Below are positions 35,727-47,700 of a stretch of 64,000 bases of DNA, in pieces. This DNA is from Lysobacter capsici (GTDB lineage Bacteria; Pseudomonadota; Gammaproteobacteria; Xanthomonadales; Xanthomonadaceae), in NCBI RefSeq assembly GCF_014779555.2, contig NZ_CP094357.1, forward strand, positions 6,138,001 to 6,202,000. Direction: 5' to 3'. Positions within the stretch are counted from its first letter, which is position 1. Each line of letters begins with the position of its first letter. The notes beneath the pieces were generated by a model. It ran no database searches, was not told the origin of the DNA, and saw only the letters and a list, made by a program, of their open reading frames with translations. The position numbers were made by a program, and so were the translations under genes.

Positions 35727-36992
35727 ATGGAACGTAACCGCCCCGCCCGATTGCTGCTGCTCGCCGCGCTGCTGCCCGGCCTGACCGCGATCGCGCACGC
35801 CCAGGACACCAAGTCCGAGCCCGCGCCCGCCACCGGCGAACCGGCCCCGACCAGCGCAACGACGACCGACGCCGCGCCGAGCAACGCCGCTGACGCCGCC
35901 GCGGCCGCCGCCCAAACCGCCGCGAACGAAGCCGCCCAGGCCGCCGAAGCCGCCCGGGCCAGCGCCACCGCGGCCGCCGCCGCGACCGAAACGAAGCCAA
36001 CCGAAGTGGCCGCGCCGACCTCCGCGACCCAACCGGCCGAAGCGACCGCACCCGCCGCCCAGCCCACCGAAGCCGTCGCTCCGGGCCCGGCACCCAAGCC
36101 GGTCGAAGCGCCCGCGCCCAAGCCCGTCGAAGCCGCCGCCCCGGTCGCCGCGACCCAACCGGCCGAAGCGACCAAACCCGCCGCCAAGTCGGCCGAGCCC
36201 AAGCCGACCACCAAGCCCGCGACCAAGCCCGCCGGCGACGTCGGTTCCCCGAGCCTGCGCGCCGCCGTCGCCGGCAGCTGGCGCGACCCGAAGAACGTCG
36301 CCCGCGACGGCTACCGCCACCCGCTGGAAACGCTGACCTTCTTCGGCGCCAAGCCCGAGCAGACCATCATCGAAATCACCCCCGGCGGCGGCTGGTACTC
36401 GGAAATCCTCGCCCCGTTCCTGCGCGAGCGCGGCAAGTACGTCGCCGCCGTGGTCGACCCGGACACCCAGTCCTCCGACGGCGCGCGCAAGTACCAGACC
36501 AAGGCCAAGGCCACGCTGGAACAGAAGTTCGCCGCCTCGCCGGCGCAGTACGACAAGGTCGTGATCGCCGCCTACGACAGCTTCAAGCCCGCGTTCGGTC
36601 CGGCCGACTCGGCCGATCTGGTGCTGACCTTCCGCAACGTCCACAACTGGCGTTCGGCCGGCCAGGCCGAGGTGATGTTCCGGGGCTTCTATGACGTGCT
36701 CAAGCCCGGCGGCACGCTCGGCGTGGTCGAGCATCGCGCCAAGAGCGACGTGCCGGCCGACGACAAATCCGGTTATGTCGGCCAGGCCCAGGTGATCGCG
36801 CTGGCCGAAGCGGCCGGCTTCAAGCTCGAAGCCAAGAGCGAGATCAACGCCAACCCGCGCGACACCAAGGACTACCCGAACGGCGTGTGGACCCTGCCGC
36901 CGGTCAACCAGCACGACGCGGCCGACGACGCCAAGTACCAGGCGATCGGCGAAAGCGACCGCATGACCCTGCGCTTCCGCAAGCCGCGCTGA
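35727..36992 (+). CDS. exported class I methyltransferase-like protein
   Basis: A 421-residue protein with a clear Sec signal peptide (RLLLLAALLPGLTAIAHAQ), an Ala/Pro/Thr/Lys-rich linker of about 140 residues, and from about residue 172 a Rossmann-like methyltransferase domain: HPLETLTFFGAKPEQTIIEI, then TPGGGWYSEI (motif I), LVLTFRNVHNW (motif IV region) and VLKPGGTLGVVEHRA (motif VI). Similar exported COG4798-type proteins occur in Xanthomonadaceae. S-adenosylmethionine is not expected in the periplasm, so its activity there is unclear. Confidence 0.82.
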   Translation: MERNRPARLLLLAALLPGLTAIAHAQDTKSEPAPATGEPAPTSATTTDAAPSNAADAAAAAAQTAANEAAQAAEAARASATAAAAATETKPTEVAAPTSATQPAEATAPAAQPTEAVAPGPAPKPVEAPAPKPVEAAAPVAATQPAEATKPAAKSAEPKPTTKPATKPAGDVGSPSLRAAVAGSWRDPKNVARDGYRHPLETLTFFGAKPEQTIIEITPGGGWYSEILAPFLRERGKYVAAVVDPDTQSSDGARKYQTKAKATLEQKFAASPAQYDKVVIAAYDSFKPAFGPADSADLVLTFRNVHNWRSAGQAEVMFRGFYDVLKPGGTLGVVEHRAKSDVPADDKSGYVGQAQVIALAEAAGFKLEAKSEINANPRDTKDYPNGVWTLPPVNQHDAADDAKYQAIGESDRMTLRFRKPR

Positions 36993-36995
36993 TCG

Positions 36996-37253
36996 ATGCG
37001 CCGGCCGTTGGCGCGCGTCGTCGCCGCGCTCGCGGCGGGCGCGCTGGCAGCGTGGGCGGCCGGGGAGCTGGCGATGTCCTTGATCGCCAGCTATTTCATG
37101 GCCGAGTACGGCCTGTCCTCGGTCAGCATCGGCGCCAGCGCGATCGCTTACTGGAAGGCCTGCATGGTCGCGGTATGGGTCGTGTCGCCGCTCGCGTTCT
37201 GCGCGGCCGGCGGCCTGGTCTGGCGCGGACTGCGACCACGCAAGCGCGATTGA
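36996..37253 (+). CDS. small membrane protein, 85 aa
   Basis: Two membrane helices (about 7-36 and 54-77) and a basic C-terminus (RGLRPRKRD). It starts 3 bp after the methyltransferase stop, so it is probably coupled to it. The family is not recognised. Confidence 0.6.
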   Translation: MRRPLARVVAALAAGALAAWAAGELAMSLIASYFMAEYGLSSVSIGASAIAYWKACMVAVWVVSPLAFCAAGGLVWRGLRPRKRD

Positions 37254-37323
37254 TCGGCGCCACCGGGCGGCGGGCGCCGCGATCGGTTTGGCGCCGCGCG
37301 CGGGCCTGCGCGATCATCCTCGG

Positions 37324-37857
37324 ATGCTTATCGCGTTCAACAAACCCTTTGGGGTGCTGTGCCAGTTCACCGACCGCAGCCAACCGCCGCGGCCGACCCT
37401 GGCCGGCTTCGGCCTGCCGCCCGACGTGTACGCGGCCGGGCGGCTGGATCACGACAGCGAAGGGCTGTTGCTGTTGACCGACGACGGCGGCCTGGCCCAT
37501 CGCCTCACCGACCCGCGCCACAAGCAACCGAAAACCTACTGGGTGCAGGTCGAAGGCGACCCCGGCGAGGAGGCGCTGCAAACCCTGCGCGACGGGGTCG
37601 ACCTCAACGACGGCCGCACCCTGCCGGCGCGGATCGAACGCCTCGACCCACCCTCGCTGTGGCCGCGCGATCCGCCGGTGCGCTTTCGCAAGACCGTGCC
37701 CGACGCCTGGCTGGCGATCACCATCCACGAAGGCCGCAACCGTCAGGTGCGGCGCATGACCGCGTCAGTCGGCCTGCCGACCCTGCGGCTGGTGAGAGCG
37801 GCGATAGGGCCGCATCGGCTGGACGCGTTGCAGCCGGGGCAGTGGCGGCGGGTCTGA
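37324..37857 (+). CDS. rluE: 23S rRNA pseudouridine synthase RluE-type
   Basis: A 177-residue RsuA/RluB/E/F-family pseudouridine synthase lacking an S4 domain, as in RluE, which modifies U2457 of 23S rRNA in E. coli. The catalytic Asp42 is in AGRLDHDSEGLLLLT; other family blocks are KTYWVQVEGDP, RKTVPDAWLAITIHEGRNRQ and VRRMTASVGLPTLRLVR. ATG 37324 is chosen because the KPFG motif (FNKPFGVL) follows within 10 residues. Confidence 0.92.
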   Translation: MLIAFNKPFGVLCQFTDRSQPPRPTLAGFGLPPDVYAAGRLDHDSEGLLLLTDDGGLAHRLTDPRHKQPKTYWVQVEGDPGEEALQTLRDGVDLNDGRTLPARIERLDPPSLWPRDPPVRFRKTVPDAWLAITIHEGRNRQVRRMTASVGLPTLRLVRAAIGPHRLDALQPGQWRRV

Positions 37858-37908
37858 GCCGCGCGCGGTTTTTCCATCAGCGCTGTGGATAACCGCCACG
37901 CTCCGCGC

Positions 37909-38307
37909 TCATGACGAACAGTGCCGCAACGCCTCGTCGGGCGTGCGCACTTCCACGCCATTGCAGAAATGGCCCGGGATCACGCAATCCAGATACGGCC
38001 GCGCCAGACGCTTCGACTCGGCCTTGCTGGAGATCGTCGGCGGCGTCTGCGCGCCGACCTGGGTCACGCAGCGCTCGTGTTTGTTGGTCACGTACTCGCG
38101 GCACTTCGGCGGCGTCAACGTGGTGGGGCCAGGCTCGTTGCCGTCGCACAGGGTCAACGCGGTCTCGCGCCACAACAGATAGAACTCGTGCTTGGGGATC
38201 GGGTTCTGCTCGATCGTGGGGATGCTGTACGCGGGCTTGGCGAACCATTGCAGGTAGGCGAACACCGCGGCGGCGGCGAGGACGATCAACAGCAGGATCT
38301 TTTGCAT
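37909..38307 (-). CDS. membrane-anchored hypothetical protein with six cysteines
   Basis: A 132-residue protein with an N-terminal hydrophobic anchor or signal (about 3-20) and a periplasmic-type domain with cysteines at 54, 69, 80, 108, 115 and 130, suggesting three disulfides. The spacing differs from the peptide array at 15 kb, so they are not obvious relatives. GGAG precedes ATG 38307. The function is unknown. It is convergent with rluE. Confidence 0.7.
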   Translation of the reverse strand: MQKILLLIVLAAAAVFAYLQWFAKPAYSIPTIEQNPIPKHEFYLLWRETALTLCDGNEPGPTTLTPPKCREYVTNKHERCVTQVGAQTPPTISSKAESKRLARPYLDCVIPGHFCNGVEVRTPDEALRHCSS

Positions 38308-38703
38308 GGCGGCTCCGTGGGTTCGCACCGATCACACCATGGCGGTGATGCGATACGGCATTGTCTCGCAGTCGGGATTCGGGATTACGAGCGCTGCGCC
38401 AATCAAGGGATCGCCACGCTCGGCGGGTTGGTGGTCGCGCTGCAATCGATCGGCACCGCGGTCGTGCCGATGCGGCAGGACACATGTGCCGCTTCCGGCG
38501 AACACGGCACGTTATCTCGCGCAAACGAAGCGCCTCTAGTACATCGCAACGTCGCCGATTCTCAGTATTCGCTGCCGCTCATACCGCGTCGCCGCCCGTC
38601 GAGACGGCGCTCCCCGGCCCCGCCCTAAACAAATTTCGCCAGCCCCGGATGCACTTGGGTATGGACCGCCCGCGACCGGGTGGCCGGCGACCAGGAGCGG
38701 ACC
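38308..38703. other. noncoding gap between divergent genes
   Basis: 396 bp before the RHS gene. It has the start region of the minus-strand gene and some short palindromic stretches, but I see no gene, repeat family member or convincing promoter. Confidence 0.5.
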
Positions 38704-41700
38704 ATGTCGGCAGTGATTTCCGGAAACGGCCTCGGCCTGTTCAACAGCTCGGCCAGCCAGCTCGGCACGGGCCTGGGCGGTCGCGCCCGGTTCGGCCAGG
38801 GCCTCGACGACCAGTACGTCAACATCGCGACTGGCAACCTGATCCTGCACAGCCAGGACGAACAGCTGCTGTTCCGCGGCATGACGATCGGCGCCCAGCG
38901 CACCTACAACAGCCGCGGTCTGCTGTCGCAGGTCGGCGGCGATGGCTGGATCACCGGATTCGAACGCCGGGTCGAGTTGCTGTCCGGCACCGTCAACACG
39001 GCCGGCAGCGTTATGCGCCGGCACACCGGCGACGGCTCGTACCAGGATTTCACCTTTGTCAGCGCCAATACCTATCGGTCGACGACCGGCGATGGCGCGC
39101 ACGACACCCTGACCTTCGTCAACGACAGCTATTGGGCGTGGGTCGAGGGCAGCAGTCTGCGCGAAGAGCGCTACGCCGATCACGCCAACGCCACCTATCA
39201 AGGCCGCCTGACCTTCCTGCGCGAGCAGAAATCCGACGGCGCCGCGCCGACCAGCTGGAACGTGCTCTACGACGCCAACGGCCGCATCACCGAAGTGCAG
39301 GCGGTCGAAACCGGCAGCTCGGAAGCCTTGCTGTTCGGCTACGACGCCAATGGCCGCTTGATCAGCCTGTCCACGCGCAGCGCGGGCGTGGTCAACGGCC
39401 AGGTCACGTACGAGTACGACGGGGCCGGCCGCCTGAGCGCGGTGCTGGTCGATCTGACGCCGGACGATCCGAGCGGCGACGACGACAGCTACGACCCGAC
39501 CCAGCTCGCCAACAACGACGGCTACCACTTCCGCACCGTCTACACCTATGTCGACGCCAGCAGCCTGCAACTGAGCCAGGTCCGGCAGAGCGACGGCACG
39601 TTGGTGAGTTACACCTACGACGCCCAGGGCCGGATCAAGACGCTGACCCGCGGCGACAGCAACAACGACGACAGCGACGGCGTCGGCAACACCCTGAGCT
39701 TCAGCTACGACCCGGCCAACCGGACGACCGAAGTCGCCGATTCGACCGGCCGTTCGTGGGCCTACGTCTACGACGCGGCCGGGCAATTGCTGGAAACGCG
39801 CGCGCCGGCGGTGTCCGGGCTGCGCGAGGTGACCCAGTACAGCTACGACGCCAGCGGCAACCTCACCCGCATCAAGACCCTGCGCGGCGCCAGCACGCTG
39901 AGCGAGAGCGCCTACCAGTACGACGCCAACGGCAACCTGCTGTGGCAATGGGACAGCATCGATCCGGCGACCGGCGCCGCGGCCAAGGCCATCCAGCGCA
40001 CTTACAGCGCGGACAATCAGCTCACCGCCGAAACCGTCTACACCGGCGTGGACGCGGACGGCGCGCTCGCCGGCTCGGCCCCCAGCGGCGGCCTGACCAC
40101 GACCTATGTCTACGATTCGCGCGCGCGGCTGCGCTTCGTCGTCGACGCCGCTGGCGCCGTGCAGGAGTACGAATACGACACCAGCGGCAACGGCATCGGC
40201 CAGTTGTCCAAGACCCGGCGCTACCTCGGCGCGGCCTACACCGGCGCGCGCACGCTCACCGACCTGAGCAACTGGACGACGCCGGCGCAACGCGCGCAAA
40301 GCACGCTGACCGTGTCCAGCTACGACCTCAAGGGCCGGCTGTCGGGCACCTGGTCCTACGCGACGGTGGACGCGTCCGGCAACGGGGTGGAGAACGATGC
40401 CGCCGAGATCGTCCAATACCTCTACAACGCCCAGGGCCTGCTGACCCAGCGCCGGGTGATGCGCAGCTCGACCGCGGCCGTCGACGACGGGCGCGACGTC
40501 AGCCAGACCACGACCTACCTCTACGACGGCATGAACCGGCTGCTGTCCGAGGTGGTGACCGAGAAAACCGGAGCCGCGGCCGAGCAGCTCAAGCGCACCG
40601 TCACCGCCTGGATCTATCAGGACTCCGGCGCGAGCGTGCGCACGATCGTCGAAGGCGGCCTGAGCAGCAACGACGGCATCGCCAGCAACGATCTGGTCCG
40701 TGTGGAAGTCCGCAATCAGGCCGGCGTCGTCATTCTCGTCAGCGAATCCGCGCTGTCCGGCGGCGCCACCCGCAGTACTAATCGCTACTACGACAACACC
40801 GGCCGCCTGCGCGCCAGCCAGGACGCGTCCGGCGCGTTGAGTTATGTCTTCTACGACGAGGAAGGCCAGGTAGCGGGCGAGGTCGATGCGACCGGCGCGG
40901 TCCGCGAATTCGTCCGCGACGATCTGGGCCGGGTCGTGCAGATCAAGGACTACGTGACCCGCGTCGACACCAGCGCCTGGCTGGTGTCCGGCAGCGTGGT
41001 GCCGGCTTCGCTGGCGGCGATCCGGCCCGCGGTCCAGGCCGACGACCGCAAGACCAGCCAGAGCTACGACGCCCTGGGCCGTCTGACCAGCCAGGACAGC
41101 GGCATCGATGGCGCACAGACCCTCTACAGCTACGACGGCGCCGGCCGGCTGGTGCAGACCAGCCGCCAGGACATCGCCGGCACCACCCGCACCACGCGGT
41201 ATTTCTACGATGCCCAGGGCCGGCAGACCGGTCAGCTCGACGCCGAAGGCTATCTGGTCGAGCACGTCTACGACCTCGCCGGCCGCCGCATCGCCACCAC
41301 CGCCTATGCGACCGCGACCGTCGTCGCCCAGCGCGCCGGCGGCAGCCTGGCGCAACTGCGTCCGGCCGCGCACGCCGACGATCAGACGGTTCGCTGGTTC
41401 CACGACGGCCGCGACAACGTCGTCGGCCAGCTGGACGCCGAAGGCTACTTCACCGAATTCGTCTTCGACCAGGCGCGCAACCAGCGCGCGGTGCGCGCCT
41501 ACGCGCTCAAGTTGACCGGCCTGAGCGGCAGCGAGGCGTTCTCCGCGCTGCGAACCGCCGCGAGCGCCGACGCGGTGCGCGAGACCCGTCGCAGCTACGA
41601 CGAGCAAGGCCGCCTGATCGTCGAGCTGAACCCGGAAGGCACCAGCACCCAGTACAGCTACGACGTCGCCGGCCGCCTGATCCGCACCCAGGTCGCCGCC

Positions 41701-44700
41701 GGCACCAGCGAGGTGCGCGAGGGGCGCCTGCGTTACAACGTATTCGGCGAACTCATCGGCGAACTCGGCGGCAAGGGCGCGCCGCAGGCGACCGCCGGCA
41801 TGAGCGAGGCGCAGCTCGACGCGGTCTATGCGCAGTACGGCGTGCGCCACAGCTACGACGCGCTGGGCCGGCGCAGCGAAAGCATCGACGCGGCCGGCAA
41901 CAAGACCTGGTACTTCTACGACAAGGCGGGCCGTCCGACCTTCGTCGTCAAAGGCGTGCACGACGCCAACGGCGTGCAGAACGCGCAGGGCGAGGTCGTG
42001 GAAACCCGCTACACCGCGTTCGGCGATATCCAGGACGTCACCGCCTATACCGGCCGCATCGCCTTCGCCACCGCCGGCAGCGCCGGCGCCGTCGCCAGCG
42101 CTCTGTCGACGATCGCCTACGTCGCCGCCGCCGACAGCCGGCGTTCCTACACCTACACCGCGCGCGGCCGCGTCGCGACGGCGACCGACGCCGAGGGCGC
42201 GGTCACGCGCTACACCTACAACGCCTTCGACGAGCGCACCCGCGAAGAGCGCGCGTTCGCCACCTCGGTCAGTTCCATCACCGACTACCAGTACGACAAG
42301 CGCGGCCTGCTGATCCAGCGCAGCGAGGCGGTGGGCACGGCCGAGCAACGCGCCGCGGGTTGGGTTTACGACGCGTTCGGACGCGCGCTCACCGCGACCG
42401 ATGCGCGCGGCAACGCCACCGCTTACGCCTACGATCGCCTGGGACGGCAGATCGGCCGCAGCCACAAGGTGACCTACGGCGCCGAGGTCCACTGGAGCAG
42501 CAGTTACGACGCCTTCGGCCGCGTGCTGACCACCACCGATGCCAACGGCAACGTCACCGCCTACGCCTACGACGACGCCAACCGCAGCCTCACCCTGACC
42601 ACGCCGGAAGGCAACAGCGTGGTGACCGTGCACAACCGGCACGGCCAGTCGGTGTCGGTGACCGAACCGGTGAGCGCCGGCAAGAGCATCACCCGCAGCT
42701 TCGTCTACGACCTGGACGGCAACCTCATCGAGGCCAGCGACGGCGCCGGCGGCGTGAGCCGCAGCGAGTACGACGCGCGCGGCCTGCTCAGCGCCACGGT
42801 CGACGCCTCCGGGCGCCGTGTCGAACTGCGTTACGACGCGGTCGCGCGCCTGCTGCAGCGGATCGAGGATCCGGCCGGCCTGGCCTTGACCACGCACTAC
42901 GCCTACGACGGCCAGGGCCGACAGCTCTCGGTCACCGACGCCAGCGGCCGCGTCAGCAGCCAGCGCTACGACCGCAACGGACGCTTGCTGGAACTGACGC
43001 TCGATCCGGGCTCGCTCGGCCTGCGCACCAGCTACGCCTACGACGCGCAGGGCCGTCAGATCACCGTGACCGATCCGGACGGACGGGTCGTGCAATACGC
43101 CTACGATGCGCTCGACCGCCGCATCAGCGAGCGGGTCGATCCGAACGGCCTCAACCTCACCACCGGCTACGTCTACGACAACAACGACAACCTGATCCGT
43201 CGCGTCGACGCCGGCGGCGCCATCACGCGCTATGTCTACGACGAAGCCAACCGGCTGATCTATACGGTCGATCCCTTGGGCGTCATGACCCGCCAATGGT
43301 TCGACCAAAGCGGCAAGATCGTGGCGGTGCGCACCTTCGTCGTCGCGACCGATCCGGCCGCGCTGTCCGACGCCACCACCATCCAGCAACTCGATACGCG
43401 CCTGAGCTGGACGGTCCCGGACCTGGGCGAGTTCCGCGTGTACGACAAGGACGGGCGCCTGCGTCTGGTCCTCGATCACTCCGGGGCGGTGACCGAGACG
43501 AGCTACGACCGCTCGGGACGGGTCGTGGCCACGCGCCGCTTCAGCGGGCCGACCTATTGGGACAACGACCTCAACAACCAGATGTTCGCCGGCACCGCCA
43601 CGCCGGCCATGGTGCTGGCGAACGCCGGCGTTCCCGCCGCGAACGACGCTACCGATCGGGTCGAATATCGGATCTACGACGATGCCGGTCGGGTGCGCCT
43701 GCGCATGGACGGGCTCGGCGGCGTGACCGTCTACGCTTACGACGCCGCCGGCCGGGTCGTCGAGGAAACGCGCTATGCCCAGCCGGTGGCGACCGCGCAG
43801 CTGGCGTCGGTGAAAGCCGCCATCCTCAACGGGACCGCCGACCTCGCCACCGTCGTTTCCTACATTCCGGCGGGGCAGAACCAGCTCATCCGTCAGGTCT
43901 ACGACGCAGCGGGCCGCTCGCGTTACAGCATCGACGCCACCGGCGCGGTGACCGAGCGCTTCTACGACGGCGCCGGCCGCGTGGTGGCCACTCGCGCCTA
44001 CGCACGCTCGGTCACCCTGCCGGCGGCCTTGCTGGCCAAGATCCGCGGCGGCGATGCCAGCGCGCATGCCGAGCTGGCGGCGCACATCGCTTCATCGGCG
44101 CTCGCCGACGACGCGCGCGACTTGCGCAACTACACCGTGCACGACTCCGCCGGTCGGGCGCGCTATGAGATGGATGCGCAGGGCTTCGTCATCGGCAAGC
44201 TCTACGACGGTGTCGGCCGCCTCACTGTTTTCAGGAGATACCTGAGCCTCAGCGGACCCAGTGCCGATCTGCGCGCGCGCATGCTGGCAGGCACCGCGAC
44301 GACGCAGGACATCCTGGCGGGGCTGCCGCCGATCTCGGGCCAGGTCCGCGAGGTAAGGAACCACTACGACGCCGGCGGGCGTCTGCGCTACGTGTTGACC
44401 AGCCACGATGCCAGCAGCAATGCGGTGCTCGAACGTCGCTATGACAACGCCGGCCGTGTGATCGAAGAGATCGCGTACGGCGTCACCATTCCGATCAATG
44501 CGTCCTCGACCCTGAGTGCGACCGCCACCGCCGTGGCCGCCGCCGGCGGCGCGAGCGCGAGCAATCAGCACCAGACCCGCTACGTGTACGACATCGCCGG
44601 TCGCCTGCGCTTCGCCATCGACGATGCCGGCGCGGTGGTCGAGCGCCGCTACGACGGCATGGGCCGCACCATCGATCTGCGCCAGTACGGCGCCGTGATC

Positions 44701-47700
44701 CCGACCTCGACCGCGGCGACCGAAGCCGCCGTCGCCGCGGCGGTCGCCGGGCAGACCGACGTGCGCAGCACGCGCACCGCCTACGACGGCGCCGGCCGGG
44801 TGCTGTCGGTCACCGATGCGTTGAACAAGGTCGAGGCCTACACCTACGACTCGCTGGGTCAGGTCAAGACCTACACCAACAAGAACGGCCACAGCTGGGA
44901 CTACGGCTACGACGCGGCCGGTCGACGTGTGTCGCAGACCGCGCCGGCGGTGTGGGTCGCGACGGTCGACAACGCCGGCAACCAGACCTATGCCTCGCGC
45001 CGCATCGTCGAGCGCACCGAGTACGACGCGCTCGGCAACGTCACCGCGCGCATCGAGAATGCCGATACCGCGCAGAGCCGCGTCACGCGTTACGAATACG
45101 ACAGCCGAGGCCACCAGATCCGCACCGTCCTGCCCGACGCCGGCAGGATCGATCCGGCGACGGGTCTGCTGGTCGCCACCGGCGTGCAGCCGACGCTGGA
45201 GGTCGGCTACGACGCGCTGGGCCGGGCCGTGGTGCAGAAAGACACCCTCGGCAATTACAGCTACAAGGTCTACGACGACGCCGGGCGCCTGGCCTACGAC
45301 ATCGACGCGGAAGGCTACGTCACCCGCTACCGCTACAACGGCTTCGGTGAGCAGACCCAACTGACCCGCTACGCCGCGCGCTGGAACACCGCGGCGCTGA
45401 CCGGCTGGAGCGCGGGCCAGGCGGTCACCCTGACCCAGCTCCAGGCCGCCGGCGTGATCGCCGCCGGCGCCAACGACCGCAGCCTCACCACCTCCTACGA
45501 CTTGCGCGGACTGGCGGTGCGGGTCGATCAGTCGCAGGTCGCCTACTACACTCAGTCCGGGACCGTCGCGACCGGCACCCCGACCACCGTGGCCGCATTC
45601 GACGGTTACGGCCGCAAGGTCAAGGAATCGGTGCTGCTGGAAGGCGTGGCCGGGCAGGCCGACGCGGTGTGGGCGCACAGCTACTTCTATTACGACGAAC
45701 TCGATCGCGTGACCATGACGGTCGACGCCGAGGGTTACGTCACCCGCAACCAGTACAACGCCAACGGCGAGCTCACCGAAACGATCGAGTACGCCCGCGC
45801 CGTCGCCACCGCCAACCTGAGCGGCACCAACCCGCCGGCCCTGCCCGCCGCCGGCGACGCGGTCGTCGGTTACGACCGCATCACCCGGTTCACCTACGAC
45901 GCGATGGGCCGCAAGTCGACCCAGGTGCAGGTGCGCCACTACCACGACAACAACGGCACCAGCGGCGTTCGCGATATCGGCGCGCAGTTCGGCTACGACG
46001 GCGAAGGCAACCTGATCACCTCGGTCAGCGACGCCGGCACCACCACCACCGTCTTCGACGCGCTCGGACGCGCCGTCAGCGTGACCGAACCGGTGCGCAG
46101 CGTCGTCACCGACGCCAGCTTCGGCGCGTTGGCGGCCAGCCTCGGTAACGACCTGACCTCCGCCGCGCTGTACCAGCAGGTCACGCCGTTCACCGAAATG
46201 ATCTACGACGCCTTCGGCAACGCCGTGCAGACCCGCCGCTACGGCAACGGCCGCACGCCGCAGGGCGGCGGCGGCTGGGACAACGCCAAGGACCAGGTCG
46301 AGAAGATCCGCTACGACGGGCAAGGTCGCGCGGTCGTCACCTACGACAGCTACGACAACGCCACCACCATCGCCTACGACGCCGCCGACCGCGTGACCCT
46401 GCGCTGGTACCTGCTGCGCAGCGGTTCCGACAGCAGCCTCGACCGGGTGGTCTACAACAGCTATTCCTACGACAAGCTCGGCCGTCAGCTCAACGTGCAG
46501 CAGTCGCGTTTGCTGACCAACGGAAGCACGAGCAACAGCGACAGCAACGAATGGGCCGCGTACAACGCGTTCGGAGAACTCATCCGCAAGGAGCATGTCG
46601 GCCAAGACGGCGCCATCGTCTACAACTACGACGCCGCCGGCCGCCTGATCGACTCCAACGAGAATTTCGGCGTCCGCCACTTCGGCTACAACCTGGCCGG
46701 GCACCAGGTGCGCGAATCGCATCTGGCCGCGCTGCATCCGGACCAGAACAACAGCACCGTCTGGCTGACCACCGACGCGATCACCTGGAATACCACCGAT
46801 CGCCTGGGCCGCGTCACCGCCACGCGCCTGCCCTCGCACACCGCCGACACCGCGCTCACCACCACCGTGCAGCAGCAGCTGGACCGCTGGGGCAATGCGC
46901 TGCAACGCACCGACGCGCGCGGCTACCAGACCAACTACCGCTATAACGAATACAACCAGGTCGTGCGCGACGAGCGTCCGGACGTCGAAGTCGTATCCGA
47001 GACCGGCGACCGCCAGATCCTGCGCCCGGTCAACCAGTGGTTCTACGACGCCTTCGGCCGCCTGACCGGCACCCGCGACGCCAACAACAATGTCCGCACC
47101 AACACCTATGACGCGGTCGGCCGCCTGATCCAGTCCAGCGACGCGCTCGGCAACACCACGCGCTACGCCTTCGATGCGCTCGGCAACCAGCGTCTCACCC
47201 AGGCGCCCACGGTGTTCGAGGGCAGTTACATCGCCTTCAAGGATTACGACCGCAACGGCCGCCTGGTCGAAATCGGCGACTATCTGCCGACGACCAACGC
47301 CGCCACGCGCACCCGCGCCTCGCAGCAGCGCTACACCCTGAACCAGAACGGCGACCGCACCCAGGTCTTCGACGCGCTGGGCAACGTGGCGCGCTACGAC
47401 TACGACGGCCGCAACCTGATCGTGCGCAGCCAGACCGCGGCCGGCGTGATCAACAGCTACGCCTACGACAGTCAGGGCCACAAGGTGCGCGAGAGCAACG
47501 CACTCTCGGGTTCGTCCACCACGCTTGATCGCGACAACGAGACCGTCAATCTCAACGAACTGACCTGGAACTACGACGTCTACGGGCGCCTGATCGACCG
47601 TAACGATCTTGGCGGCCGCGATTACGATTATTTCTATCACCACCTGACCGGGCAATTGGCGGCCGAGAGTCAAGACGGCGGCGGCGCCAGCATGGGCATC

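Noticed and set aside
38536-47673. Minus-strand frames of 1849 and 1193 codons opposite the RHS gene
   Set aside because: They are the complement of repeated YD codons without stop codons; their translation shows only periodic VVxxLDxxAGGV patterns, and no start or ribosome-binding signals.
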